Of a DNA stretch of 41,216 nt, positions 10,146 to 19,772 are shown piece by piece. This DNA comes from an uncultured Clostridia bacterium (GTDB lineage: Bacteria; Bacillota; Clostridia; TANB77; CAG-508), in the NCBI GenBank assembly GCA_947628735.1, contig CANRAY010000013.1, forward strand, positions 1 to 41,216, written 5' to 3'. Numbering within the stretch: the first letter of the stretch is position 1; each line of letters begins with the position of its first letter. A program made the position numbers and the translations under genes. Under the pieces are notes generated by a model. The model saw only the letters and a program-made list of their open reading frames with translations, was not told the DNA's origin and did no database searches.

Positions 10146-10749
10146 TTGTATTTTCCTCCTCATATTTTTTTAGTTTCATGTATATATCATCCCAATCATA
10201 AACACGTTCAATATTATCATCTTGTATATTTTTATTAGACATGCAGTTCATCATATAAGTCTTAATACCACCATCTTGAACAGATTTACAATTTGTATAA
10301 CTATCATCAATAAAAACATCCACTAAATTTTCCTTACATACCTCTAATTTAGGTCTATTTAAGTATAACTTATGATATGGAATTTGATATTTTTCTAGCC
10401 ACTTTTTAGTCGCTTTTTCTACTCCATTTCCTGACTTGTCTTCCCACCTAGCTGTAATCAAAATAATTTCATTATGGCTATATAATTCTTGTAAAACTTT
10501 TTGAACATTTTCTTTTGGTTTTACATCACTTATAAAATCTCTATAATATTTTTTAAAAAAAGTTTCCTCTTCTTCAGCATTCCATTCAAAAACTTCTTGT
10601 ATGTAATAATGTGTTTTAATATTTCCTATTCGTTCTCCAATATCATCATATTTACGATGACAATATTCTCTTGTAAAAGTTTCTGCATATTTCATAACAG
10701 TCTGATATGTATTTGAAATAGTATCATCTATGTCAATTCCTAACCTCAT
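10117..10749 (-). CDS. HAD-superfamily 5'-nucleotidase-like protein
   Basis: [14 protein letters not shown] (DxDxT) and [12 protein letters not shown] motif; lies between gatC and gatA and overlaps the gatA start. Confidence 0.75.
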   Translation of the reverse strand: MRLGIDIDDTISNTYQTVMKYAETFTREYCHRKYDDIGERIGNIKTHYYIQEVFEWNAEEEETFFKKYYRDFISDVKPKENVQKVLQELYSHNEIILITARWEDKSGNGVEKATKKWLEKYQIPYHKLYLNRPKLEVCKENLVDVFIDDSYTNCKSVQDGGIKTYMMNCMSNKNIQDDNIERVYDWDDIYMKLKKYEEENTNGNNNSYRA

Positions 10750-10761
10750 ATTTCCTCCTAA

Positions 10762-11052
10762 TTATTGGATTACTTTTGGAATTTTAAACATATTCCTTTC
10801 TTTATCTGGTGCATTTTGAAGTAATGCTTCATTATCTTCAAATACAACTACCTCATCCTTACGAAAAACATTTTTTGCTTCATTTGCACCTATCGTAATA
10901 TCTAATCCTTCTACATTTGCATTATTTACAATATTAGCAAAATTTAAAATGTCTTGAAGATGCAATAAATATTTATCAACTTCTTCATCTTTTAAATTCA
11001 AATCTGCTAATTTGGCTATATGCAATAATTCTTCTTTACTTACTTTTGCCAT
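10762..11052 (-). CDS. gatC: Asp-tRNA(Asn)/Glu-tRNA(Gln) amidotransferase subunit C
   Basis: VSKEELLHIAKLADLNLKDEEVDKYLLHLQDILNFANIVNNANVEG. Confidence 0.92.
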   Translation of the reverse strand: MAKVSKEELLHIAKLADLNLKDEEVDKYLLHLQDILNFANIVNNANVEGLDITIGANEAKNVFRKDEVVVFEDNEALLQNAPDKERNMFKIPKVIQ

Positions 11053-11212
11053 ACTCTCCTCCTTCTGATGTCATCCATCAAATAAAATTATTCAAACATT
11101 ATATACACTTTTGTATAAAAAAACAAGTCCCTGAATTCTCTTACAATGAATTCAAAGACTCATATCAACAATATTTTTCATAAATTAATTTACATTTTTA
11201 TACACTTTTACT

Positions 11213-11794
11213 TTAAATTTTATCATTAATAATTTTATCAATTTCTGCTTTTACTTCTTCGAAATCTCTATTATTTTCAATATTTATACATTGAATATTT
11301 GGATATTTTTGTTTAATTTCTTCTGCCATTTTCAAATATTCACGTTGTTGTTTTATACTATTTTCAGATTTAAATTTCAAATAATCTAACTCTACTTTTC
11401 CTTTTCTATCTAATCTTTTCTCAAATACTGATTCATCTTCTAAATAAAGTGTTACATAGTATATTTTAAAATCCAGTTTACTAAACTTTTCTAATAATTC
11501 ATCATATATATCTGAAAAAGAATATTCTTTATATCCTAATCTACAATAATTCTCCTCAGTAAAAAAAGTTCTATCAAATAATAAATTAATACTGCAATTT
11601 TCCAATTTACTTACATATTCTAATAAATCTCTATACATTATAGTCGTCTTCTTTTTTCCCTCTTCTGATGGATCTGATGTACCACACAATCTGTATAAAT
11701 TTGTATAATTCATAGTATTTCTAATGTAATCTGTAACTGTCGTTTTTCCTGCTCCCTGCGCACCTTCTACTACTATTAATTTTGAATTTGCCAT
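11213..11794 (-). CDS. P-loop nucleoside/thymidylate kinase-like protein
   Basis: MANSKLIVVEGAQGAGKTTVTDYIRNT (Walker A); dTMP-kinase-like overall pattern. Confidence 0.65.
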   Translation of the reverse strand: MANSKLIVVEGAQGAGKTTVTDYIRNTMNYTNLYRLCGTSDPSEEGKKKTTIMYRDLLEYVSKLENCSINLLFDRTFFTEENYCRLGYKEYSFSDIYDELLEKFSKLDFKIYYVTLYLEDESVFEKRLDRKGKVELDYLKFKSENSIKQQREYLKMAEEIKQKYPNIQCINIENNRDFEEVKAEIDKIINDKI

Positions 11795-11943
11795 ATTTAT
11801 TTCCTCCATAATTTTTAAACATAAAAGACTAAAAAAAGTTTACCATATTTAAATTTCATAATCAACTATTTTATTTTTTCATTCATAAATATTGACTTTT
11901 AGTTAATAATACTATAAAATATATAATATGTTTTGTAAAATAT

Positions 11944-12141
11944 ATGCGTTGAAGATGGAAAGAGATTAAAGGTTACTAACAGAGATAAAAGGTCACCGGC
12001 TGAAAGCCTTTTTTAGAAAAACATAATCTCGCAACACATTGGAGCATTTTTAATAAAGTGGAAAAGATTTAATTCTTTTCAAGCCGGGTGGCACCGCGGA
12101 GGAAATTCCGTCCCTGCATTAAGTTGCAGGGACGTTTTTTT
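11944..12141 (+). promoter_or_regulatory. T-box riboswitch leader of asnS (specifier AAC)
   Basis: T-box GGGTGGCACCGCGG 12086-12099; terminator GTCCCTGCATTAAGTTGCAGGGAC 12110-12133 plus T-run; stem I arms GAGATTA 11962-11968 / TAATCTC 12024-12030 with AAC at 12020-12022 followed by A. Confidence 0.93.
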
Positions 12142-12197
12142 ATTGCTTAATAATATTCAAAACTATATATTTTTTATATATTTAAGGAGGAAACAAA

Positions 12198-13589
12198 ATG
12201 AAAAATCTTACAGTAAAAGATCTATTTAATAAGACAAATGAATATGTTGATAAAGAAGTTAATATTAGTGGTTGGGTAAAAACACTAAGAGATTCAAAGA
12301 ACTTTGGATTTATTGAAATTAATGATGGTTCTTGTTTCAAAAATGTTCAAATCGTTTTTGATAACACACTAGATAATTTTGAAGAAATACGTAAATTAAC
12401 AATTATTTCATCTATTGAAGTAACTGGAATTGTTGTAAAAACAGAAAATGCAAAACAACCATTTGAAATAAAAGCAACTCATATAAATATTATAAACTTA
12501 GCAGATAGTAATTACCCTCTTCAAAAGAAAAGACATACATTCGAATATTTACGTACAGTAGCTCACTTAAGACCTAGAACAAATACATTTAATGCAGTAT
12601 TTAGAGTACGTAGTGTTTTATCTTATGCAATTCATAAATACTTACAAGAAAATGGATTTGTATATGTTCACACACCACTTATTACAAGTAGCGATTGTGA
12701 AGGTGCTGGTGAAATGTTCAACGTATCTACCTTAGATTATGAAAATATTCCAAGAACAGAAGATGGAAAAGTAGATTATTCAAAAGATTTCTTTGGAAGA
12801 CCTGCTCACTTAACTGTTAGTGGTCAATTAGATGTAGAAACTTTTGCTTTCGCTTTTCGTAATGTATATACATTCGGACCAACTTTCCGTGCTGAAAATT
12901 CAAATACTGTAAAACATGCATCTGAATTTTGGATGATTGAACCAGAAATGTGTTTTGCAGATCTAACAACATATATGGATGTTGCAGAAGATATGTTAAA
13001 GTATGTAATTTCATATGTATTAGAAAACTGCCCTGATGAAATGAATTTCTTTAATAGCTTTATTGATACAACATTATTAGAAAGATTAAATAACATTATT
13101 CATTCTGATTTTGCAAGAGTTACTTATACAGAAGCAGTAGAAATTTTAAAAGAACATAATAATGAATTCCAATTTCCAGTTGAGTGGGGAACAGATTTAC
13201 AAACAGAACATGAAAGATTTTTATCAGAAAAAGTATATAAAAGACCTGTTTTTGTAACAGATTATCCTTCTGAAATAAAAGCTTTCTATATGAAACAAAA
13301 TCCTGATGGCAAAACTGTTGCTGCTGCTGACCTATTAGCACCTGGAATTGGAGAAATAATTGGTGGTAGTCAAAGAGAAGATGATTTAGAAGTTTTACAA
13401 GAAAAAATTAAAAAATTTGGTTTAAATGAAGAAGATTATTGGTGGTATCTAGATTTAAGAAGATATGGTAGCGTACCACATGCAGGTTTTGGACTTGGTT
13501 TTGAAAGATTAATCATGTATATCACAGGTATGGCAAATATTCGTGATGTTCTACCTTTTGCAAGAACTCCTAAAAACTGCGAATTCTAA
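12198..13589 (+). CDS. asnS: Asparaginyl-tRNA synthetase
   Basis: Class II aaRS with AsnRS features: [64 protein letters not shown]. Confidence 0.96.
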   Translation: MKNLTVKDLFNKTNEYVDKEVNISGWVKTLRDSKNFGFIEINDGSCFKNVQIVFDNTLDNFEEIRKLTIISSIEVTGIVVKTENAKQPFEIKATHINIINLADSNYPLQKKRHTFEYLRTVAHLRPRTNTFNAVFRVRSVLSYAIHKYLQENGFVYVHTPLITSSDCEGAGEMFNVSTLDYENIPRTEDGKVDYSKDFFGRPAHLTVSGQLDVETFAFAFRNVYTFGPTFRAENSNTVKHASEFWMIEPEMCFADLTTYMDVAEDMLKYVISYVLENCPDEMNFFNSFIDTTLLERLNNIIHSDFARVTYTEAVEILKEHNNEFQFPVEWGTDLQTEHERFLSEKVYKRPVFVTDYPSEIKAFYMKQNPDGKTVAAADLLAPGIGEIIGGSQREDDLEVLQEKIKKFGLNEEDYWWYLDLRRYGSVPHAGFGLGFERLIMYITGMANIRDVLPFARTPKNCEF

Positions 13590-13668
13590 ATAAATTTTTA
13601 AAAGAAATAATTATATCATAAATCATCCTATACTACATATAGGATGATTTTGTAAAAGGAGAGATAAT

Positions 13669-15414
13669 ATGAATAAATATAGAACACACACTTGTAATGA
13701 ATTAAGGTTAAAAGATGTTGGAAAAGAAGTTAAAATTTGCGGTTTTGTAGAAACTATCCGTGACTTTGGAGGATTAGTTTTCCTTGATTTAAGAGATATG
13801 TATGGAATTACTCAAGTAGTTACTGCCGGAAAAGAAGATGTAGTTGATTTTGCCTCTAGAATTCCTATTGAGTCTAGTGTATGCATAGATGGAACTGTTC
13901 GTAAACGTGATCCCGAAACATATAATGCCAATATAGAAACTGGTGAAGTAGAAGTTGTAATTAAAGAAATTACTGTATTAGGCAAAAGAACAAAAATGCT
14001 TCCTTTTAAGGTAAATTCAAATCAAGAAGTACGTGAGGATTTAAGATTACAATATCGTTTCCTAGATTTACGCTCTCAGAAATTACAACAAAATTTAATT
14101 TTAAGAGCTAAAGTATTACAATATTTAAGAACACAAATGGTAGAACAAGGCTTTTTAGAAGTACAAACCCCTATCCTTACTAGTTCGTCACCAGAAGGAG
14201 CTAGAGATTACCTCGTTCCTAGTAGACTTCATCCTGGAAAATTTTATGCCCTACCACAAGCGCCACAACAATTCAAACAATTATTAATGGTATCTGGAAT
14301 TGACAAATATTTTCAAATTGCTCCTTGTTTCCGTGATGAAGATGCCAGAGCAGATCGTGCTCCAGGAGAATTTTATCAACTAGATATGGAAATGTCTTAT
14401 GCTACTCAAGAAGATGTATTTCAAGTAATGGAACCTGTTATATATAATACATTTACTAAATTTTCAGATAAAAAAGTAGCTAAATATCCATTTCCACGAA
14501 TTTCATATAAAGAAGCTATGCTAAAGTATGGAAGTGACAAACCCGACTTAAGAAATCCATTAATTATTATTGATTTATCAGACTTTTTCAATAAATGTAC
14601 TTTTAAGCCTTTTATGAATACAACAGTAAGAGCCATAAAAGTATCTGGTCATATGTCAAAAGGATTTCATGAAAAAATGTTAGAATATGCTATGTCCATT
14701 GGTATGAAAGGACTTGGCTATTTAGAAGTTCAAGAAGATTTAAGTTACAAAGGTCCTATTGATAAATTTATTCCAGATAATTTAAAACAAGAATTAAAAG
14801 ATTTAGCACAACTAGAAAAAGATGATACTATTTTCTTTATCGCAGATAATCAAGAAAAAGCAACTATGCTTGCAGGACAAATTCGTACAGAACTTGGAAA
14901 GCGATTAAATTTAATTGATGAAAATGTTTTTCAATTCTGTTGGATTATTGATTTTCCAATGTATGAATTAGATGAACACGGAAATATTACATTTTGTCAT
15001 AATCCATTTTCAATGCCTCAAGGTGGCTTGGAAGCATTATCATCTCAAAAACCATTAGACATATTAGCATATCAATATGATATTGTATGTAATGGAATAG
15101 AACTTTCATCAGGTGCTGTAAGAAATCATGATACTGAAATTATGATAAAAGCATTTGAAATTGCCGGTTATACTAAAGAAGATATTGAAAAAAGATTTTC
15201 TGCTTTATTTAATGCATTTCAATATGGAGCTCCTCCTCATGCAGGAATTGCTCCTGGTATTGATAGAATGTTAATGTTATTAACAAATTCAGAAACAATA
15301 CGCGAAGTAATTGCATTCCCTATGAATAGTAAAGCCGAAGATTTGATGATGGGCGCACCAGGTAATGTAACAAGAGAACAGCTAAAAGATGTCCATATAA
15401 AATTAGACATATAA
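13669..15414 (+). CDS. aspS: Aspartyl-tRNA synthetase
   Basis: MNKYRTHTCNELRLKDVGKEVKICGFVETIRDFGGLVFLDLRDMYGITQVV; SSSPEGARDYLVPSR; GIAPGIDRMLMLL. Confidence 0.97.
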   Translation: MNKYRTHTCNELRLKDVGKEVKICGFVETIRDFGGLVFLDLRDMYGITQVVTAGKEDVVDFASRIPIESSVCIDGTVRKRDPETYNANIETGEVEVVIKEITVLGKRTKMLPFKVNSNQEVREDLRLQYRFLDLRSQKLQQNLILRAKVLQYLRTQMVEQGFLEVQTPILTSSSPEGARDYLVPSRLHPGKFYALPQAPQQFKQLLMVSGIDKYFQIAPCFRDEDARADRAPGEFYQLDMEMSYATQEDVFQVMEPVIYNTFTKFSDKKVAKYPFPRISYKEAMLKYGSDKPDLRNPLIIIDLSDFFNKCTFKPFMNTTVRAIKVSGHMSKGFHEKMLEYAMSIGMKGLGYLEVQEDLSYKGPIDKFIPDNLKQELKDLAQLEKDDTIFFIADNQEKATMLAGQIRTELGKRLNLIDENVFQFCWIIDFPMYELDEHGNITFCHNPFSMPQGGLEALSSQKPLDILAYQYDIVCNGIELSSGAVRNHDTEIMIKAFEIAGYTKEDIEKRFSALFNAFQYGAPPHAGIAPGIDRMLMLLTNSETIREVIAFPMNSKAEDLMMGAPGNVTREQLKDVHIKLDI

Positions 15415-15425
15415 ATAACAAAACA

Positions 15426-15466
15426 AAAAACAGTCCTCAGTTTTACTCAAGGACTGTTTTTTTCAG
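15426..15466. terminator. aspS terminator
   Basis: AAAAAACAGTCCTCAGTTTTACTCAAGGACTGTTTTTTT. Confidence 0.8.
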
Positions 15467-15502
15467 TACATAATTTTTATACTGTCAAAATAGATAATCT
15501 AA

Positions 15503-15970
15503 TTACAGATCTTCTATCTCATCAAGGTAATTTACAATAGACTTAATTAAATGTTCATGGGTGTCATATCCATAATTGGGTAACCTTAAAAGTTCCTGCA
15601 ATGTAGGCGTATTAGCCTCAAAAATCTTTGCTATGGCATTGTCAATAGTCGCTCTCATCCTAATAGGCGTGGAATGAAATTTGTCTATCAAATGTTCATA
15701 AATCTGGCTTTCTGACGCATCAGGATTATCCATAACATATCTAATCCCTGCTTGTAGATGGGCAAATCCCCTCAAATGATTAGGACATCCCATTTTTTCC
15801 AAAATTGTACCTGTTCTTTGACTAATACTACGCTCCTTTGCTATTTTCTCATATTCTCTTTGACGAGACCACTTTTTCAATTCTACCAAAAACAACTCAA
15901 GATCTTCTTCTGACCACTTCATTACCTTCCGAAATTCTTCTACCCTACTAAACACTTCCTTATCATCCAT
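15503..15970 (-). CDS. Orphan Spo0A C-terminal-domain-like DNA-binding protein (A)
   Basis: ISQRTGTILEKMGCPNHLRGFAHLQAGIRYVMDNPDASESQIYEHLIDKFHSTPIRMRATIDNAIAKIFEAN resembles the Spo0A effector domain; no receiver domain. Confidence 0.65.
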   Translation of the reverse strand: MDDKEVFSRVEEFRKVMKWSEEDLELFLVELKKWSRQREYEKIAKERSISQRTGTILEKMGCPNHLRGFAHLQAGIRYVMDNPDASESQIYEHLIDKFHSTPIRMRATIDNAIAKIFEANTPTLQELLRLPNYGYDTHEHLIKSIVNYLDEIEDL

Positions 15971-16083
15971 TGTTATTCACCTCTCTTCGCTAAAATTTGG
16001 ATGAAAAGATACATCGTTTTATCATTATATCATTTTTAAAAATTAGTGTCAATTTACTTTAAGGCCTCATTTAGGCATAAAAT

Positions 16084-16118
16084 ATGAGCGTCTACCAATG
16101 GTATAACGCTCATTTAAG
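16084..16118 (-). terminator. Hairpin terminator between the Spo0A-like genes
   Basis: ATGAGCGT-C-TACCAATGGTA-TA-ACGCTCAT stem with inner TACC/GGTA pairing. Confidence 0.6.
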
Positions 16119-16139
16119 AGATATTCAATTTTGAAAAAG

Positions 16140-16655
16140 TTACATTGTTTTTATATATTTGGCCAACCCGATAATAAATTCATCCACACTTAAAATTTTA
16201 AGATTTTGTTCTACCTTATCGCCAAAAATCTTTTGCAACATCACTGGAGTTTTCCGATAAGCAGCTTTAATTGTATTTTCCAATACTTTGATAACATTCC
16301 TACTAAAATCGTTATATTTTGCTGCTAACCAATCGACATATTGACTTAATATTATTTCTCTCTCAGTCTGCATGTACCACTCAATTGCATCTGTCAAATA
16401 ACGATATCCTTTCGAAGAACTGCTAACACCTAATCTTAATAAGGTTACCTGAATCTTATACCTAAGTTTTCTATCTACCCCATCTCCCTTAACTAGTTCT
16501 ACTGGAGTAATGCTTAATTGCTCTTGGGTCTGTTCTTTAGGAGCTTCCATTGGGATCTGATCAACAATTGTTTCCAGTGATCTTGCCAATTGTATCAAAT
16601 CGTCTATTGTCCAACCTTGCCGTTGTAGGAACTCCAACTTTTCCCGCAATGTCAT
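16140..16655 (-). CDS. Orphan Spo0A C-terminal-domain-like DNA-binding protein (B)
   Basis: TLLRLGVSSSSKGYRYLTDAIEWYMQTEREIILSQYVDWLAAKYNDFSRNVIKVLENTIKAAYRKTP resembles the Spo0A effector domain. Confidence 0.6.
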   Translation of the reverse strand: MTLREKLEFLQRQGWTIDDLIQLARSLETIVDQIPMEAPKEQTQEQLSITPVELVKGDGVDRKLRYKIQVTLLRLGVSSSSKGYRYLTDAIEWYMQTEREIILSQYVDWLAAKYNDFSRNVIKVLENTIKAAYRKTPVMLQKIFGDKVEQNLKILSVDEFIIGLAKYIKTM

Positions 16656-16725
16656 ATAATATCTCCTTTGTATAATATTGTAGCATATGCCACTTCACTT
16701 ATTATACTATCTTGTTGTTCTTATG

Positions 16726-19338
16726 TCAACTAATCTCGTTTCCATAATAGCTGTCTATTAAGATTTGCTTTAACTCACTAACTAAAGGTAATCTTGGATT
16801 TGCAGTTGTACATTGATCCTCAAAAGCTCTATCTGCTAATAAATCTACTTTACTCATAAATTCCTGTTCATCAATTCCTGCATCTTTGAAACATCTTTCA
16901 ATTCCTAAATCTGCATTCAATTTTTGAATTTCACGAATAAGTGACCATACACCTTCTTCATTAGTATAAGCAGGGAAATTCATTCTCCTTGATAAATCAG
17001 CATACTTCTGATCTGCTATAAAATATTCATATTTAGGGAAAGACACAAATTTTGATGGCTTTTGACTATTATATCGAATTACATATGGAAGTAAAATAGC
17101 ATTAATTCTACCATGTGCCATATGGAATTCTGCTCCTAATTTATGAGCAAGAGAATGATTTACACCTAAAAATGCATTAGTAAATGCCATTCCTGCAATA
17201 GTACTTGCATTATGCATATGCTCTCTTGCAACTCTATCATCTCCATGATTATATGCTTCTCTAATATTTTTAAATACCAATTCAACTGCTTTTTCTGCCA
17301 ATCCATCTGTAAAATCTGATGCCATATTAGATACATATGCTTCAATTGCATGTGTTAAAACATCCATTCCTGTATCTGCTGTAATCTTTTGTGGTAAACT
17401 TAATACTAGTTCTGGATCAACAATTGCAACATCTGGAGTTAATTCATAATCTGCTAATGGATATTTCTTATTTGTCTTTTTATCTGTAATAACAGCAAAA
17501 GATGTAACTTCTGAACCCGTTCCTGAAGTTGTAGGAATTGCTACTAATTTAGCCTTTTTCCCTAAAACAGGAAACTTATACGTACGTTTACGAATATCCA
17601 TAAACTTTAATTTCAAACCTTCAACATCTGCCTCTGGATGCTCATAAAATAACCACATTCCTTTTGCTGCATCAATTGGACTCCCCCCTCCTATTGCAAT
17701 AATAACATCAGGATGAAATTCATTCATTATCTTTACACCATTATTAATTGTTTCAAAAGCTGGATCTGATTCAACATCTGCAAAAATTTCAGAATGCACA
17801 TATCCATGTCTTTTTCTTAGATGATACAATACTTTATCTACATATCCCAATTTTACCATAGACTCATCTGTTACAATAAAGGCTCTTGTAATATCAGGCA
17901 TTTTTTCTAAATATCCAATTGAACCTGCTTCAAAATAAATTTTTTCCGGAACTTTAAACCATTGCATATTAACTCTTCTCTTAGCAACTCTTTTAATATT
18001 AATTAAATTAACACTTGAAACATTTGCTGTAGTTGAGTTTCCTCCAAAAGTTCCACATCCCAATGTAAGTGATGGCATATTAGTATTATAAATATCCCCT
18101 ATTGCTCCATGTGTAGAAGGAGAATTTACAATAATTCTTCCTACCTTTACTTTTTCTGAAAATCTTTGAATTGTATCTCTATCTTCAGAATGAATAACAG
18201 CAGAATGACCTAATCCACCAAATTCAATTAATTTTTCTGCTAAATCAATTCCTTCTTCTGAACTATCTACAACATAATATGCTAAAACAGGGCTTAATTT
18301 CTCCTTTGAAAAAGGATATTCTATTCCCACTCCATTTTCTTGCAATACTAAAACTTTTGTATCTTCTGGGACATCAATTCCTGCCATTTTTGCAATATTA
18401 TATGGACTCTTTCCAACAATATCTGCATTTAATGCTCCACCATTTGCTTCAACAAACATACTGCCTCTTAATTTGTTAGTTTGATCAGCTGATAAAAAAT
18501 AACATCCTGCTTCTTTCATCAATCTCTCAAACTCATCCTTTATTTCACGATCTACAATAACAGACTGCTCTGATGCACATATCATGCCATTATCAAAAGA
18601 TTTTGAAAGAACTAAATCATTAACAGAAGTTTTTAATTTAGCTGTTTTATCTATATAACAAGGAACATTACCCGGTCCTACTCCCAAAGCAGGTTTTCCA
18701 CAAGAATAAGCAGATTTCACCATACCTGTTCCACCTGTTGCTAAAATTAAATTAACATCTGGATGATTCATTAAAGCACGAGTAGCTTCAACTGATGGTT
18801 TATCAATCCACAAAATACAATCTTCAGGTGCACCTGCTTTTACAGCAGCTTCTCTCAAATAATTTGCTGCTGCAACACTACATTTTTGAGCAGATGGATG
18901 AAATCCAAAAATAATAACATTTCTCGTTTTAGCAGCTATTATAGATTTAAACATAGTAGTAGAAGTTGGATTAGTAACTGGTGTTACACCTGCTATAATT
19001 CCAACTGGTTCTGCTATTTCTTCATATCCTTCTTCCTCATTATCTTCTATTACACCAACAGTTTTATCATATTTTATACTATGATAAATATACTCTGTTG
19101 CAAACATATTCTTTGTAATTTTATCCTCGTAGATTCCCCTACCAGTTTCTTCAACAGCCATTTTGGCTAGTTCCATATGATGTTCCAAACCAGCCATAGA
19201 CATTGCCTTTATAATATCATCAATTTGAGCCTGATCTAATTTTAAATACTCTTCTGATGCCTTTTTTGCTTTTTCTACTAAATCGTTAATCATATTTTGT
19301 ATTTCTACTTTTTCTTCTTCTGTCAATTCTCTCGCCAT
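16726..19338 (-). CDS. adhE: Bifunctional acetaldehyde-CoA/alcohol dehydrogenase
   Basis: N-terminal aldehyde dehydrogenase (FDNGMICASEQSVIVD) and C-terminal Fe-ADH (GGGSPIDAAKGMW, TTSGTGSEVT, HSLAHKLGAEFHMAHGRINAILLP). Confidence 0.97.
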   Translation of the reverse strand: MARELTEEEKVEIQNMINDLVEKAKKASEEYLKLDQAQIDDIIKAMSMAGLEHHMELAKMAVEETGRGIYEDKITKNMFATEYIYHSIKYDKTVGVIEDNEEEGYEEIAEPVGIIAGVTPVTNPTSTTMFKSIIAAKTRNVIIFGFHPSAQKCSVAAANYLREAAVKAGAPEDCILWIDKPSVEATRALMNHPDVNLILATGGTGMVKSAYSCGKPALGVGPGNVPCYIDKTAKLKTSVNDLVLSKSFDNGMICASEQSVIVDREIKDEFERLMKEAGCYFLSADQTNKLRGSMFVEANGGALNADIVGKSPYNIAKMAGIDVPEDTKVLVLQENGVGIEYPFSKEKLSPVLAYYVVDSSEEGIDLAEKLIEFGGLGHSAVIHSEDRDTIQRFSEKVKVGRIIVNSPSTHGAIGDIYNTNMPSLTLGCGTFGGNSTTANVSSVNLINIKRVAKRRVNMQWFKVPEKIYFEAGSIGYLEKMPDITRAFIVTDESMVKLGYVDKVLYHLRKRHGYVHSEIFADVESDPAFETINNGVKIMNEFHPDVIIAIGGGSPIDAAKGMWLFYEHPEADVEGLKLKFMDIRKRTYKFPVLGKKAKLVAIPTTSGTGSEVTSFAVITDKKTNKKYPLADYELTPDVAIVDPELVLSLPQKITADTGMDVLTHAIEAYVSNMASDFTDGLAEKAVELVFKNIREAYNHGDDRVAREHMHNASTIAGMAFTNAFLGVNHSLAHKLGAEFHMAHGRINAILLPYVIRYNSQKPSKFVSFPKYEYFIADQKYADLSRRMNFPAYTNEEGVWSLIREIQKLNADLGIERCFKDAGIDEQEFMSKVDLLADRAFEDQCTTANPRLPLVSELKQILIDSYYGNEIS

Positions 19339-19405
19339 TTTTCTTCCTCCCTCGTTTATTTTAATCTTTTTTCATATGTTATCCATTTATCAATTCAAAT
19401 ATTCA

Positions 19406-19627
19406 TTACATTTGAAAAATACCACCGTTCTGTTGAATATTAATACTAGCAACAGCTAAATCAATAAAAATACCTGCAATTAAAATCAAATCTATAATAA
19501 AAATCATGCGAAATAAATATTTGCATACCTTTTCTAATCTTTTTGAAAATTTATCAACTTTTTCAAAGTTTTCTTTGTGAAATTCTTTATACTTTTCCTC
19601 CTGCTCCCACCTTTTTATACTATTCAT
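19406..19627 (-). CDS. Small membrane protein of unknown function
   Basis: 73 aa with one hydrophobic segment. Confidence 0.5.
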   Translation of the reverse strand: MNSIKRWEQEEKYKEFHKENFEKVDKFSKRLEKVCKYLFRMIFIIDLILIAGIFIDLAVASINIQQNGGIFQM

Positions 19628-19772
19628 TTGTATCTCCTTTTATCTTCTTTTGTTGTATGAAATTATACCATATAAAAAAAATAACGTCAAAATTTTTAAA
19701 ATGCCTTTTTTTTCTAGTCTTTTTGTTATATAATATAACCATTAATGCTTACAAAAAAGAAAGGATGATTTT

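Noticed and set aside
15503-16655. Hidden +1 frameshifts at the four CGG codons in the Spo0A-like genes
   Set aside because: The single frame is already coherent; for gene B a test +1 reading after the first CGG soon hits a stop, so ordinary sense reading is preferred.
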